A stretch of DNA of 64,000 bases, taken from positions 32,899,062 to 32,963,061 of the forward strand of contig QVOM02000116.1 in NCBI GenBank assembly GCA_003586115.2, written 5' to 3'. The notes beneath the pieces are model-generated. The model did not search any database. It was not told the DNA's origin and saw only the letters and a program-made list of their open reading frames with translations. Made by a program: the position numbers and the translations under genes. This DNA comes from Salvator merianae. Its lineage: Eukaryota; Chordata; Lepidosauria; Squamata; Teiidae. Positions within the stretch are counted from its first letter, which is position 1; every line of letters starts with the position of its first letter. Below are positions 24,670-36,370 of the stretch, in pieces.

Positions 24670-24810
24670 TCTGCCTCCAAGGTGAATTTGTATGGTTCTA
24701 TTATGGCATCTTGAATGTGCATTGAGGACACAGAGTCTGCATGACACTGCATCTTCATTGAACATTCAATTCAGAGGGAGAGTATGGTGTCCATCCAGAC
24801 AGCACGCTCT
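24670..24810 (-). repeat. Palindromic repeat, group F, copy 1
   Basis: Shares with 44660-44810 and (inverted) 38220-38350 the pattern GTCTGCATG(A)...CTGCATCTTCATTGA...GTGTCCATC. It is a short non-coding palindromic repeat and probably another MITE. Confidence 0.5.
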
Positions 24811-24839
24811 TCCCCTGTTATGCCATTAGAAACATCATT

Positions 24840-25440
24840 AGAGGAGCCCTGCTGGATTGGCCACAGCCTATCTAGTCCAGCATCTTGTCTCACACAGTGG
24901 GCCACCAATTGCTTCTGGGCATTCTCAAGCAGAAGACAAAGGTAAAACCATCTCAGTTCCCTGCAAATGGCCTTTAGAGGAATCCTGCCTGTCTCTCCAA
25001 TCTGGAGGCAGTACCTAGGAATCCATTCGAGTAGCCATGCATACACCTGTCATTTGTCTAACCCTTTCTTAAAGCTATTCAGGCTGGTTATTGTTGCCAC
25101 CTCTTCTGGTATTAAATTCCATAGACCACTCTGGGTGAAAAAAATACTTCCCCTTGTCGGTTCTAACTTTCCTGCCTATCAGCTTCATAAAGTGTCCCCT
25201 GCTTCTAGTGTTGTGTGATAGAAAAAAAGATTTTTTCTCTATTCGCCTTTTCTCCACTATGCATGATTTTATATACTTCAGTCAGGTTTCCTCCTAAATG
25301 CTTTCTTTCAAGGCTGAAAAGGCCTAGAAATTGCAGCCTGATTTCATAAGGGAGGTATCCCAGTTCCTCGATCACTCTGACCTTCTTGTAACAGCAGATT
25401 GCAGAAATCTTTGAGTTCTCTAAACCAAACTGCTCTAACA
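24840..25440 (-). mobile_element. CR1/L2-type LINE 3' region, reversed
   Basis: On the minus strand it ends in the complement of AGCCCTGCTGGATTGGCC, the same tail as the + strand copy at 11690-11811. It continues upstream for about 600 bp of LINE 3' UTR, including the complements of CCACTCTGGGTGAAAAAAAT and AGCTTCATAAAGTGTCCCCT. These are conserved landmarks of a family frequent in reptiles. The minus-strand open frames within it are remnants. Confidence 0.7.
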
Positions 25441-26810
25441 TGTGTTACCACTGCCATGCTTGGGGACTTAACTAGTCCCCTCGGTGGTGGTTGTAGTTTT
25501 GAATGACCTATGGGGCTATTTCCGTTCTTTGGATTCAAAGCCAGGAACCCCATTTCAGTTATGAGAGTGGGGAAAGCCCTTCTTTCTGCCTGTTAAATGG
25601 TAATGAGGGAATCCCCAGCTACCTTTTGAAAGATGGAGGGGGTTTATCTCCCCCCAATGGCAGGATTGACTGTGGTTCTGAAACTACAGTCTCAAAACTA
25701 CAGCAGCCAAACCTGTTGGGGGGAAGGGAGCAAGACTTCTCTGCCCATCAAATGGCATCTGGAACTTCCCTTACTGTTGTGTGACAGTCCAATTCATATT
25801 TTCCTGTACAGACAGCTTGGGTGGATTTAGGAGAAGTGATTGCTTCTCCTAAAGTGAAGGGGAAAGGGCTCTTTGCTTAAAGGGCCCTTCCCCCTCCTGT
25901 GTGGATTCTATCAAAATCTCTGCTAATCAGTAACATATTCATAACAACAAAGCACATTCTTACACTGGAAAATCTATTCATTCAATCTATTGTGCATGTT
26001 TTAAAAAACCCTACCAGAACTCATAATTAGTTGGCCTTCCTTAATTATCTCCTTCCTTCCATCCATCCAAAATTATATATTCTGGTACTTTAGCAAATCT
26101 TTTGCATTTTTCTTCCTCCTTTCTAGTTCTGATGATTTCTTTGTTTCTAATGTACAGTTGTGTCCTTTTCTTAACTAATTTTAGTCTTTTAATTTCTCCC
26201 TTCTATGCACATCTTAATGCCATTGCAATGAGACTTCTATACCTGGTGGTTTCTGGTTTGAATAACCTCTTGAACGTTTACATTTTGCCATTGCTTTTTA
26301 ATTCCTACTTGCTGAGAAATGTGCGTACCAACCATATTTTATCCCCTTCTGAAGCTTTCACTGTCCTGCAGCTGAGATGTAGTCGCTTAAGCCCCTTTTC
26401 TGTTGCTTTCATATTTTGTAGTGTCTGGTCCTGAAGCTAGTTATTTAAATATCACTATCATATGTGTATCATGAAGCAATAGACCTGTCAACCTACTTAC
26501 AAAACTTCCATCGAATTCCATTTTGGCTTATTGACCTTCATTCAGCAGCCCATCATTGTGTCCAGGCATCAGTAACAGAAGAATAGAATTGGGTATCATT
26601 CATATACTGCTAATGCCATGCCCCCAAACTCATTGAATGACTCAAGTGTCTTCAGGCAGATGTTAAAACGGCAGTGCAAACAATGTAGTACCATGCTGCA
26701 ACCCACAGCATAACCACTACTGTGGCTTAGAAACTGGTCCCTTAGAAACTGGTCCTGCAGAGTAGAGCATAACGTTTGCAATATAGTGTCTGCCGCTTCT
26801 AATTAACAGA

Positions 26811-27188
26811 GAGCCTTTTCACACTTTCCTCCGGAATGTTCTCAAGCAAACATTTCATGGTGGATCAGACCTGCAGTGCGAAAGCCATTTGCATTGCAAG
26901 GCTGAAACATCCCGGCAACTGTATTCCAGCCTTTGCAGTGCGAATGCTGGTGGCCCACACCAGGACAGCAGCCGGGGAAACTTCCAGTTGCTGCCATGGC
27001 GACTGGAAACGCAGCGCGACTGAGCAGCCACACTGTTCTGCTCAGCGTTTGCACCCAGAAGAGGGTGTGAACACTGTGTACTGCAGACCTCACAGCTACT
27101 AGTGATCAGGAGCGGCTGTAGCCTGCTCTCAATCATCAAGGTCTCCATGCAATACAGACACTCACTAGTAAAAAGTGCAAAAAGGCCC
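26811..27188. mobile_element. Group D non-autonomous DNA transposon
   Basis: A 378-bp element with inverted ends GAGCCTTTTCACACTTT and AAAGTGCAAAAAGGCCC. The flanking triplets are AGA and ACA. The body is GC-rich with many CpG (for example CGACTGGAAACGCAGCGCGAC near 27000), which suggests fairly recent insertion. The ends match the CpG-rich element at 33101. Open frames on both strands are not genes. Confidence 0.7.
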
Positions 27189-28080
27189 ACATATCATAGA
27201 TACAGTTGGTGGTATCAGAACATACTAAGAAATCAAAGAACAATACAGTCACAGTATCATCAGGTTGACCAAAGGCAGTCCATAAATCGTGTTCAAACTT
27301 ATAAATTTTATCTACATGGAACTGGTAGCAGCCCTCCAGGATTTTAGGAAGGGGTCTCTCTGAACTCTAGGAAACTGGAAACTTTGATTCAAAAGAAATA
27401 CCATGACAGTAAGGTGAATATTGCTTTTTTTTCAGGGAGTGAGCAGTTAGATGTTTTCCCTAAAAATGTGTTGAAATAAATAATTTAAAAATCTCTTGCA
27501 AAACAGCTTCTGGAATAAAGAGATGCAAATGATGTTTAATTCCATAAAGCTATTGTAAGGTGAGAAAGAAAACGAGGGCATATTTGCATTTGGTGGCAGT
27601 TGTTATCTTGTCTTTGATTGCTTTGACTGTACCATGATCAGTAGCTAATTGTGTAGTGTGGTACAATCAATGATGAAGTGTCAGTAACCTTCCTGGCCCA
27701 TTGCAAAAGCCATTATTAGCTGGAAGACAGAAATTTTAAGCAAATAGCAGAGGCAAGTAAGGATTCAGTTGCTGCTTCCTGTGATTTAAGTTCTGTTTTC
27801 TCTTCCTGCCTCTTAGGCTCCATTCATACTTGTCCTAATCGTGTGAGGATCTTAGAGTTTTAGGAGAAAACAGTCCGTGGGAACTGTACTGTTACATGCA
27901 CTGTTTCTGGACTATTTGTGGAAGTGCCACACTGTTACCATATTTGGCTGTATAGAATTTGTGCTATTGAACTTTTGAGATACAAAGACATTAGATGAGG
28001 ATATGAAGGTATGTAAATAAGTGCATTAAGTATTGCGCTCCAATTACCTTCTGAATATGATGTGTATGGTTGTGTTGGTG

Positions 28081-28170
28081 GCATTGCACATGTGCACAGC
28101 TGTGCATGATGTCATGCACATGCATGATCATGCATGCTGATGTGCATTGTAGCCCTGCACATGGAGATGA
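28081..28170. promoter_or_regulatory. Dense TGCATG / alternating purine-pyrimidine tract
   Basis: Three TGCATG hexamers on the + strand (28103, 28121, 28131) interleave with three CATGCA, making a self-complementary GCATGATCATGC core. TGCATG is the RBFOX splicing-factor site, and this cluster lies about 1.8 kb upstream of exon 2. Alternatively it is only a simple repeat of TG and CA steps. Confidence 0.4.
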
Positions 28171-28724
28171 CTAAATTGGCTGCTGGATCATGCAACATGA
28201 AAAAGGTGAACTCCCTCACCTCCTGGATGTGACTCCTTATTTGGGAATTGTCTAAACTTTTGGAGAGAGCCAGAACTGAGGGATAAAAGCTCTTAGGACT
28301 GTCCCCTGCCTCTATAGCCATTCACCAAATGGCAAATTGACATTCAACACATCCTCATTCAGGGTTCTTTAAAAAAATAAACAACCCCCCCCCTTCCAAT
28401 GTTATTATAGTACATAATAAAATAAATAATCCTTAAAAGTAGATATCAGCAGTAGCTCTTGGATTGGGTCCATAGCACGATTTTGGAGAAATAATTGGGA
28501 ACCTCCTTTTGATTGCTTCAGATTCTGAGTTGAGCAAGATGAAGTTGGGAAAATGAAAATGAGGCTTCCAATCAGAGTCTTCCCTGTCAGTCTTTGAAAG
28601 GTGGAGAGATTTTTATAAAATAAGGTGTTATTTTCAATTGCCTTGTTAACTTGAGGATAGCTCGAAAAGCCTTGCTTGGGAAAGTTTTTAATAAGAAGGA
28701 AGTCTAATGTGACTAAGGCTGGGA

Positions 28725-28920
28725 TCAGACATACAAAAGCGGTGCCTCGGAGAGGAAGTGTGTGGCCCTCATGTCCCCAACCTTCTCTAATCCACCTTTT
28801 CTAGCAGAGAATGTTCATGAGAGGGGGAGGGGCAGATTGGTGTGTGAACAATCCAGAGCCTCCAATAAATCATCTCAGAGTTTTTGGGTTTTTTTGCCTT
28901 GTCTGATCACAGTCTAAGTA
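28725..28920. mobile_element. Palindromic DNA-transposon relic, group E
   Basis: Ends GGCTGGGATCAGACATAC and CCTTGTCTGATCACAGTC are imperfect inverted copies. The inner part (TAATCCACCTTTTCTAGCAG, then AATGTTCATGAGAG) recurs at 50835-50900, confirming a repeat family. Confidence 0.6.
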
Positions 28921-29895
28921 TCCCTGAACAAGAAAGAACAGAACAAAACACCTTTATATGCAGTTAAGTAAATAAGATATACTTTTCTATATTTTTGGAT
29001 GTTTTTTGTTGACATATGTCATTTATTCGTCATATGATTGTGGACAAAGTTGCTAATCCAGCATGTTCTATATTTCTGAAAACTAGGAAGGAAAGTTCTT
29101 GGCCTTTGGAGACTGGGACCAGCCTTTGAAACTGGCAGCTGGGGCTGGGCCAGCATAGGCCACCCAAAGTGCAAATGGCCCTTAGCCTGTGCACTAGGGC
29201 TAATTCAGTCCACCGTGAACCAGACTACCTAGTGCAGGCTAGCACTGCAAAAAATAGTTCACATCATGCAGAAACAACCAAGCACAGAAACTTGAATCTG
29301 ATCTGATAAATGGGAACCACTGCAAGTGCTTAAGCACAAGGGTAATGTGTGCCCAAAACGTGTGCGGAGATCCTGCTGTTGGTACCACCAATAACTGAAT
29401 GTCATTTTGTGGTTTCCACATCCCAGAATGCTGTCCTTAGATGTTTGCAAGACCCTTACTATCCCTTCTTTAAGACTCCTATCGAAAACATATTTTTTCA
29501 TCCAGGCTTTCCCACGGTGAATGAGTTTCTGTTCCTGTTACACTTGGTTGCTATTACCTGTGTTTAACTTTGCTTTTAGATTTATATTGCAAACATGATA
29601 TATACATGTTTTAAATTAATAAACAAACAAATAAATTGAGGGTGAAGCAAGAACTAACATATGAAATTGCTTTAATTGCACTATAACTTTTCAGTTTTCC
29701 TTTGGAATCTTGCTTTTAGTATTAAGGGTATAGATGACGTAGTTCAATTTTTATGGATATGTTTAATTATAATAGAATACAAAACTAGAGTATATGTTAA
29801 TAATCTCTCATCAGTATAATATTTTTAGGATCAATATTTTATGGCCTATAGTATAGGTTTGTATACGTAGAGTAATATTTAATTTTTTTTTACAG

Positions 29896-29988
29896 TCGTA
29901 TGGCAAAGGGGCAAGAAGAAAAAATAGATTCAAAGGCTCCGATGGAAGTACATCTTCTGACACTACTTCTAATAGCTTTGTTCGGCAG
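29896..29988 (+). CDS. CACNB2: CACNB2 exon 2 ([14 protein letters not shown] segment)
   Basis: Codes for 31 residues from [18 protein letters not shown] to TTSNSFVRQ, and as far as I can recall matches mammalian Cav-beta2 without change. It is framed by a strong acceptor (eight-T run then TACAG) and a CAG|GTATGT donor, both in phase 0. In the protein it follows the beta2d start and precedes the common GSADSYTS exon. The basic RRKNRFK cluster and Ser/Thr-rich segment belong to the variable amino-terminal region before the SH3 domain, which influences channel inactivation and membrane association. It is skipped in beta2a, which splices from its own first exon at 62607. Confidence 0.97.
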
Positions 29989-31100
29989 GTATGTTTCTTT
30001 TTTTCAAAAAAAGTGCACTATTGTGCAGTTTTGTTTTTCAGCTAAGATAAAAAATGATGTGCTAATTTTGCTGATTCTTATGATAACTGGCATGTTGAGT
30101 TTCATGAATTTGAGGGTTTGTGTCTCTGACAATTCTTGAAGGTTGTCTTGCAGGAATGTTTGCTGGTGCATCCTATGAAACACAAAATCCATTCGCTTAC
30201 AGTCTATTATATTACAAATAATTATATTGTTTGTCTGCTTATGCACCTGTGAAGGATGTTCAGAAAAGCTGTTTGTTTGGTGACCGGAAAGGCACTGCTT
30301 TTATGATACATGGAACTGGGTTATGATAAGTGCACTTATACTTACTATTTGAAAAGTCCAAGTTAAAGTGTGTGGTTAGATATAGAATGAAAAGGGGAGA
30401 TCACAAATTTAGTTAATGGTGGTCCAGTGATCTTGAAAGCAATATAAACCCAGGTAAAAAGGAGGTGTTGAAAAGGCAGCAAAGGACTTGTTTAGTGGAA
30501 CTTATGTTTTTGGCGGGGGTTGGGCAAGCAACTTTGTCCTCAAAGTGACTTGCAAATATGTCACAGCAGAAGTTACATGGCCACCACTCTTGCTCCCTCA
30601 GGCTTATTCTTACTAGGACACTCACCACTTGAAAGAACTCTGCTGGATGGGTACTAGAAGATGCAATGGTGGTGGAGAAATAACTCCTTTTCACTGCCTC
30701 TACTACCATATGGTTTGCATGATAATGTGCTTTAACCTGTGTCGGTCAGACTCACAGCACAATTTATGCCATTTACGCTCTAGCGATCACCCTTCCTGTT
30801 TCATTGCCAGTAGCTCCATGGAATACTAGGACAATTTACAGGCTCCACAGGTATGCTGAGGGCACTTGGGAGTGATTGTGTTGATGGCTCTGCTCATCTT
30901 CTGATCCTAAAAGAGACCACAGCCTTGTCAGAAGTGCCATGCCAACCAGATGTCAAGAATGTTGTTTCAGAATTGTAACAAGTTTGTTGAAGAACAGCTA
31001 AAATAATCAGAAAGCTGAAGTACTACCACTCTAAGAAAATGCTGCAACATTTCAGACTTTTTGTTCTAGAAAACATAAAATGAAGGAACAGCATAACAGT

Positions 31101-31238
31101 AGCTGCATCCAGACATTGCCTGCTTATTCCATTATATTTGGATATTTCAGAATAAATCATGGACATTCCAGAATATTCATGCTTTATTCTGGAATATCCA
31201 AGTATAGTGGAAAAAGTAAGTGATGTCTGGATGCAGCC
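31101..31238. mobile_element. Palindromic MITE, group C, copy 3
   Basis: A 138-bp palindrome with ends AGCTGCATCCAGACATTGCC and the complement of GGCTGCATCCAGACATCAC, with the inner hairpin around TTTGGATATTTCAGAATAAA. AGT flanks both sides, a 3-bp target duplication like those of the copies at 1922 and 6069. Confidence 0.85.
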
Positions 31239-33100
31239 AGTGTCATGAACTGCATCCAGGAAGAGACCTTGTCCATGACTCCTTCAGCTGAAGTACCCTG
31301 TCTTAGTCAGTCAGCTGAAGAAGAAGCCGGTTCCAGTCAAGCCTGTCCCTGGCCAATGCTTCTGAGTTACTACTTACACCTCAGCAGGTGGAGGAGTATG
31401 AGGAAGTGAAAATTATCCCAGCTGCTGAAAAATGAAGGCAACATGTTTTGGAACAGAGGGCGGTTGCCTGCAAACAAGAGAAAGCAGAGGTGTGGCTGGT
31501 GTGATTAGGCCAGCTGTGCAGCAAAAACCTGTATTTTATACCGGGCCTTGGTCAGTTGTCCATTGCTGCTAGTAATTTTTGCAAGTAGCTTGAGCCTCTG
31601 TGTTCCTTGCTTCCGGAATCCTGAACCCTCATGCTGCATTCCTGGCTTGACTCGGATCGGACTTGGATAAAGACTTTGGATCATGTCACTTGCTACGTTG
31701 TTCCCTGCTGCGTTTCCGAAAGGCTGATTCTTGTTGTAGCTTGTTCAGTAAGCTGCCAAGAGTTTTGTTGCCTTAAAAATATTCTACTGATAATTGCAAA
31801 TCGTAACAAATTGGAGGGATGTATGTAGAACTTTTGTTTGTGTTTTATTCTAAGCTTTGAATAGGAATGGCCAAAACCAAAGTACTTTTTTGGAACAACA
31901 GTTGTAGGGACACCAAAGTGATTGGGATCATAGCGCATAACACATGCTACTTACAGTCTAGCTCACATAAGAAATGAGCAAGCAGGTGAGCCTTCTCCAT
32001 GCCAATGAGCAAACTCCAAAATGGAATTTGAAATACTGGACTATTTTTATGTTGAGCTCAAAACAGCTTTTTTCTGAGGTGAAACGTTTTTGTTGCAGTG
32101 TCTGCAGGGCAATTGGAGGCAGCTGGAGTGTCTACGAGTTTTGAGCAGATTATATCTAATAATTATTACCATCAATTAAGCAACTAACTTATAAAAGTAA
32201 GTTTATTTCAGAATGTACAGAACAGTTAGAAAACAATTCCGTATGCTAGAAGTACTTTAACAGTTACTGGTGTTGTATTAGAATTTTATCCAGAATTGTT
32301 AGCTTAAAAAAAAAAAAAGGTTGCATTCCTTTAACTGTTATAATTACAATAGGCTGCAGGAGCTGCTTGTATTCACCATAATTCTAATCTGCAAATTTAT
32401 GTCCTAGGTATATGCTTGTTATGTTTTGTTCAGTTGAAGTGACAAGTATAAATTAAAGGCAAAGTTATGATCCTTGTAGGTTGTTGCAGAAGCCTTTGGC
32501 AGCCTTCGTGAAGGCAGAACGTGTGCTCTAGACTGTTTGATGTGAAGTTGCTTCCAGTGGCAGCAAAGTTGAGGGCACGCAAAGTGCCTGTGGAAGTTGG
32601 GCATTATCCAGTGCTCTCTGGAAGGGGAAGTGCCAGATGAAGTAGGTATGGACAGCGGGCCATTAGCAGAACACTATCAGAGTTGTCCCTAGAGGTTTGC
32701 AGTTATAGCACTCTACTGGGCGTTCAGGGTACCGCGGGTGCTCCCTGGGTGCAGAATCGTGTGTATCCACCCCAGGAGCACTTTTGTGGTGCAACAAGGC
32801 TGCACAGGTGTGCAGCCAATGCACCCTTGCTCTGATCCCATGGTGCCCTTAGAGGCCCATGTGGATCTTGGCTCTGTTATGCTTTAAGGCATGGCATGCA
32901 TGCCACACCGTAGAAGGCTGTATGTACCTTCCATTATGCTGCTGTGTTTATCCAAATACATTTGTCTTCTTCTAACATATCTGAGAAACATCTACTTAAT
33001 ATTGGTTATGCAAAACATGCAACTCTCAAATGCATACACAAACGCACAACGAATCCTATACAGAAACAAGGAAAAATATTGTGGTGAACTAGGCAAAGAA

Positions 33101-33737
33101 GGGCCTTTTCGCACTGAGCTCGGTAGACCGTTCCCAGTAGTTGGCTTCGAACCGGAGAGGTTGGAGAACGCTGGCTGCTATTCGCAATCCCGGCCAGAGG
33201 AACGGACCCGAAGCCAACCAGCAGAGGGAACAGTGCGAATGGCAGCCGCTAGTTCGGTACCGCACTTCGTACCATCGTACCCCACTTCGTAGCATTGTAC
33301 CCCGCTTCGTAGCATCGTACTCTGCTTCGTAACCAGAGGGCTAGTTACGAAGCCGGCTTCATAACGGCAGGTAGGCTGCCATGCCGAAAGGGCTATCCTG
33401 GGTGCGCAGCTTCACACCGGGTACGGAGCATCACACCGGGTACGAAAACTTCGCACCCGGGTGGGAAAACTTCGCACCCTGCATGCGCAGCCGTGCCAGC
33501 CACGCCCGGCCGCCATTCCAAACGCCGACGGGAGTGCGAAAGCACCGTGCCCGATCTTCACTCCATCGCGCAGGTCGGGATGAAGACAAGCTTTTACTTG
33601 TCTTGCCTTACCCAACATCAGGTTCGAATCGGGTACGATGTGGTTCGGATCAGGTGAGGCGCGTGCCCATGGCAGTGCAAACGCTCCGTTCTAGCGAGCG
33701 GACAAGAACGTTCTGCCGCTGCAGTGCGAACAGGCCC
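33101..33737. mobile_element. Group D CpG-rich non-autonomous DNA transposon
   Basis: A 637-bp element with inverted ends GGGCCTTTTCGCACTG and CAGTGCGAACAGGCCC; the flanking triplets are GAA and AAA. It is by far the most CpG-dense stretch outside the promoter island, and few CpG have decayed, so the insertion is probably young or kept unmethylated. Near its left it carries four 20-bp tandem units (33257-33336). Open frames of 60-130 codons exist on both strands but none resembles a transposase. Confidence 0.8.
33257..33336 (+). repeat. Four 20-bp tandem repeats inside transposon
   Basis: Units GTACCGCACTTCGTACCATC, GTACCCCACTTCGTAGCATT, GTACCCCGCTTCGTAGCATC and GTACTCTGCTTCGTAACCAG follow head to tail without gaps. 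Subterminal repeats of this kind are often transposase-binding sites in DNA transposons; that role is inferred. Confidence 0.9.
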
Positions 33738-33744
33738 AAACTTT

Positions 33745-34230
33745 CAATGTAATATACTAATGAGACAGTGGGAGAAAATGTGGTTGAAAGATATGAAATT
33801 TATACTATGTTACAGTCTAAAGGATTGATGGCTCCTTATTCCACACAAAATATCTAAACTATGTAAAAATATGTCAATTAAGTGTTGGAAATGTGCAGAA
33901 AAGGCTGAAATGTATTCCCATATGTGGGGGTCATGCCCCAAAATAAAAACCTTCTGGCTACAGATATATGCTGAAATACAAAAAATGTTAAAGATACAGA
34001 TGTGTTTTAAACTTTTTTATTGGGGTTGACAGGTAAGGAATTGCATAAATATAATGTTGTATTGCAATATATGGTTACTGTTGCCAGACTGATATATGTG
34101 AAAAAATGAAGATGCGGACTATTCTAAAGTTAGAAGACTGGATTATAAAACTGATGGACTTTGCAGAAATGGAGAAATTGGCTAACTTAAGAAGGGAATC
34201 AACCAACATCAGTTTTTGTTAAGAACTGGC
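33745..34230 (+). pseudogene. L1 LINE ORF2 carboxy-terminal fragment
   Basis: One frame from about 33877 reads IKCWKCAEKAEMYSHMWGSC followed by PKIKTFWLQIYAEIQKMLK and a stop at 34028. This is the cysteine/histidine motif and following helix found at the end of L1 ORF2 (a CWKC...HMWxxC pattern). Upstream, around 33760, a WEKMWLKDMKF-like stretch fits the same protein in another frame. It is 5'-truncated and frameshifted and starts just 3' of the CpG-rich transposon. Confidence 0.8.
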
Positions 34231-34239
34231 AACCCTTCA

Positions 34240-34350
34240 TTGTCATTTGTAGCAGTTTTGGGGCTGTTGTGCCATGTTCCATAGTCCTTCTGAGAACCTG
34301 AGCTTTCACACGTAGTTATGATATTCATCTTCAGAGGATTTGACTAAACC
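34240..34350 (-). mobile_element. Penelope-like element 3' remnant
   Basis: The sequence GCCATGTTCCATAGTCCTTCT, then ATGATATTCATCTTCAGAGG is closely similar to 57415-57485, which directly follows a GIY-YIG coding relic. It is therefore a second, shorter 3' end of the same family, on the minus strand. Confidence 0.55.
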
Positions 34351-34379
34351 AGAGTAAACCAGCCCAGGGAGATAAGCAG

Positions 34380-35110
34380 AAGGGTGCATGCCTTTCTATT
34401 CTGATATAGCAGGGGGACCCATTTCAGCAACACATCAGATTGAGCCACTGAAATGGGTCCTCCGGAGACTCTGAGGCTAGGAACTTGAGTTCCTGACCAT
34501 TGGAACACTTGCAGCAGGCTTAAACGCTTATGTGAGCTTCCAAGTGTCATAGGAATTGAACCAGAACAGGCTGTCCAAGTGCAGATAGTCTTGTTCCAAG
34601 ATAGCTGGACCACTCCGATTGGGAACCATTTTTGTAGGAAAAGCTCCAGCTGGAGCAGTCCAAGCCAGGATTGCACTCTTTGGCTTTAGGCTAGTTCCAG
34701 GTTATAATGAGAGTTTTATTAAATATCTTCCTGTACTTTTTCTCCTACTGGAGCCCATGCCAACTAATATAGTCATAAAATGCAGATTAAAATTGATCAT
34801 ACAAAATCATATTAAAATTACATATTGTAATAGTGTCCAGATGCTCACTAGCACATCCGCTGGACTGTTCTGGGTATGCAGTGTTCACACCTCCTTCTGG
34901 AGACGAATACTGCAGGCTGTGGCATGACTGCACAGCAGTACATCGCGTTCCAAGTCACCATGGCAGCAGTCAAATGTTTCTGCGGCCACTGTCATGGCAG
35001 GCAAGCAACATTTGCACGGCAAGTGCTAGAAGCCCGGTTCTGGGCTATTCCAGCCCTCACGGTGTGCATGGCCGTTGCACCTCAGGGACTGTTCCTCCTT
35101 AGAATGGGAT
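34380..35110. mobile_element. Group B and D-like transposon relics
   Basis: 34380-34650 carries group B signatures (GGGGGACCCATTTCAGCAAC; GAACTTGAGTTCCTG). 34840-35110 is a GC-richer segment resembling group D bodies (CACCATGGCAGCAGTCAAAT, TGCACGGCAAGTGC). Ends are not resolved, and overlapping open frames are not genes. Confidence 0.4.
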
Positions 35111-36189
35111 AATTAACTAAGGTGGAAAGTCTGAAAAGATTGTTAGTTTACTCCCTCCTCATGTGTTTATTAGTCCACATTTGTCAGAATTATCTCCAGT
35201 GCCCATTTCAGTTTCCATCTTGGCTGAGAAGGAATGAAGTAAGTAATGCTGAGGTCAGATTGTCCCTTTTGGCAGTAGAAGATGTACAGAAAGCACTAGA
35301 ATTCTTCAGATGTTGCTAGAAAACTAAACAAAGTTACTATGTTTTGCTATTCAGTCAAGAGGGTGTAAAACATTGTAAAAAAAATCTGAAGATGGAGAGC
35401 AACAACTGAGGAAAAAGAAAAGAAGAAACATGTCCTATCTATATGTCAGTAATCCTATTATTATTTTTTCTGTGATTTGGGGGATGAGCAGTGCTCCTTG
35501 CCACGGCTATGGTCATTGGGGTGGGACTGTCAGAACCAATGGAATGAAAGCTGTAGTTAAAATGCCTTATTTTTTTTTTGCTTTTTGTCCGTTGCAATTC
35601 TGGATTTATTTCCAGAGCGAGTGGGTGTGGTCTGGGTGGCTTTCCATTATTCAGCTGCATCAGTAAATCCTTCTTATCTTTGGATGCCTGCTATTCTAAT
35701 TGTCTGTTGGCCATAATAATCTTTTAAGTGTTCAAACAGAGCATTACACAGAAGGGAAAATATGAAGAAATTTTTGAAGAGCAGACCTTTGAAAGTGCAG
35801 GAATTAAGAGCTTGGTATACACAATTGTGATAAAATAACCTATTTCTTCAAACCTACCACTGTCATCACTTTCAGTTTGTATTATATGCTTCATACTAGT
35901 AGTGTTCCTATTTGCAGAACTTGAATCCTTATATTGGCAAAACAGCAGAAATGAGTCTGATGTCCTTAAAAGTTAGAGGAATTTGAATATTGATACATAA
36001 CAATTTTTAGGTCTGGGGGGAAGGAGAGAATACTAAGAATTTTCTGTGGCAATGGAATACTTTCTTCTGTAAGAAGCTTTTGCTTGAGTAACAAAATATG
36101 GTACCTGTTGATTAAGTACTTCTGTTCTAGATAACACATAAATTAAATATTTTCTTACTGGCACTTTGAATTGACAAGTACTTTCATTA

Positions 36190-36370
36190 AAATTATGTTA
36201 TTATGTAAAAGGTCCCTGGTTTGAGCCCCAGCCTCTCCCTGGAAGTAGACAATGGAAAACCACTTCTGTATCTCTGCCAAGAAAACTGCATAGAGGTGCC
36301 CATGGAGGCACCCATGCAATCAACCAGGAGTTGGCCACAACTCAGTGGTACCTCACAACAGCAACACCTT
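36190..36370 (+). mobile_element. tRNA-derived SINE (Sauria-SINE-like)
   Basis: GGTTTGAGCCC at 36217 fits an RNA polymerase III B box. It is followed by ACAATGGAAAACCACTTCTG, GCCAAGAAAACTGCATAG and CCAGGAGTTGGCCACAACTC, the body shared with the reversed copy near 11.5 kb. The tail CTCACAACAGCAACACC resembles the BovB-type tail used by such SINEs. The 5' part with the A box is truncated. Confidence 0.65.

Larger units (their letters stand above)
14699..29895 (+). other. CACNB2: CACNB2 intron 1
   Basis: Runs from the GT donor at 14699 to the AG acceptor at 29894-29895, which is preceded by a T-rich tract. No further exon was recognised; in particular I looked for the mammalian beta2c start (MNQGSG-) and did not find it. 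Content listed separately includes a group A MITE at 20302, a GC-rich repeat at 22.4-23.2 kb, LINE pieces at 24.8 kb and a transposon at 26.8 kb. The stretches 15530-18400, 20600-22380, 25450-26800 and 27190-28700 are AT-rich and show nothing I can name. Confidence 0.85.

Noticed and set aside
31432..31470. MKAT- start as the mammalian N5 (beta2e) exon
   Set aside because: Only the first four residues agree; the following residues differ and no donor is placed correctly.
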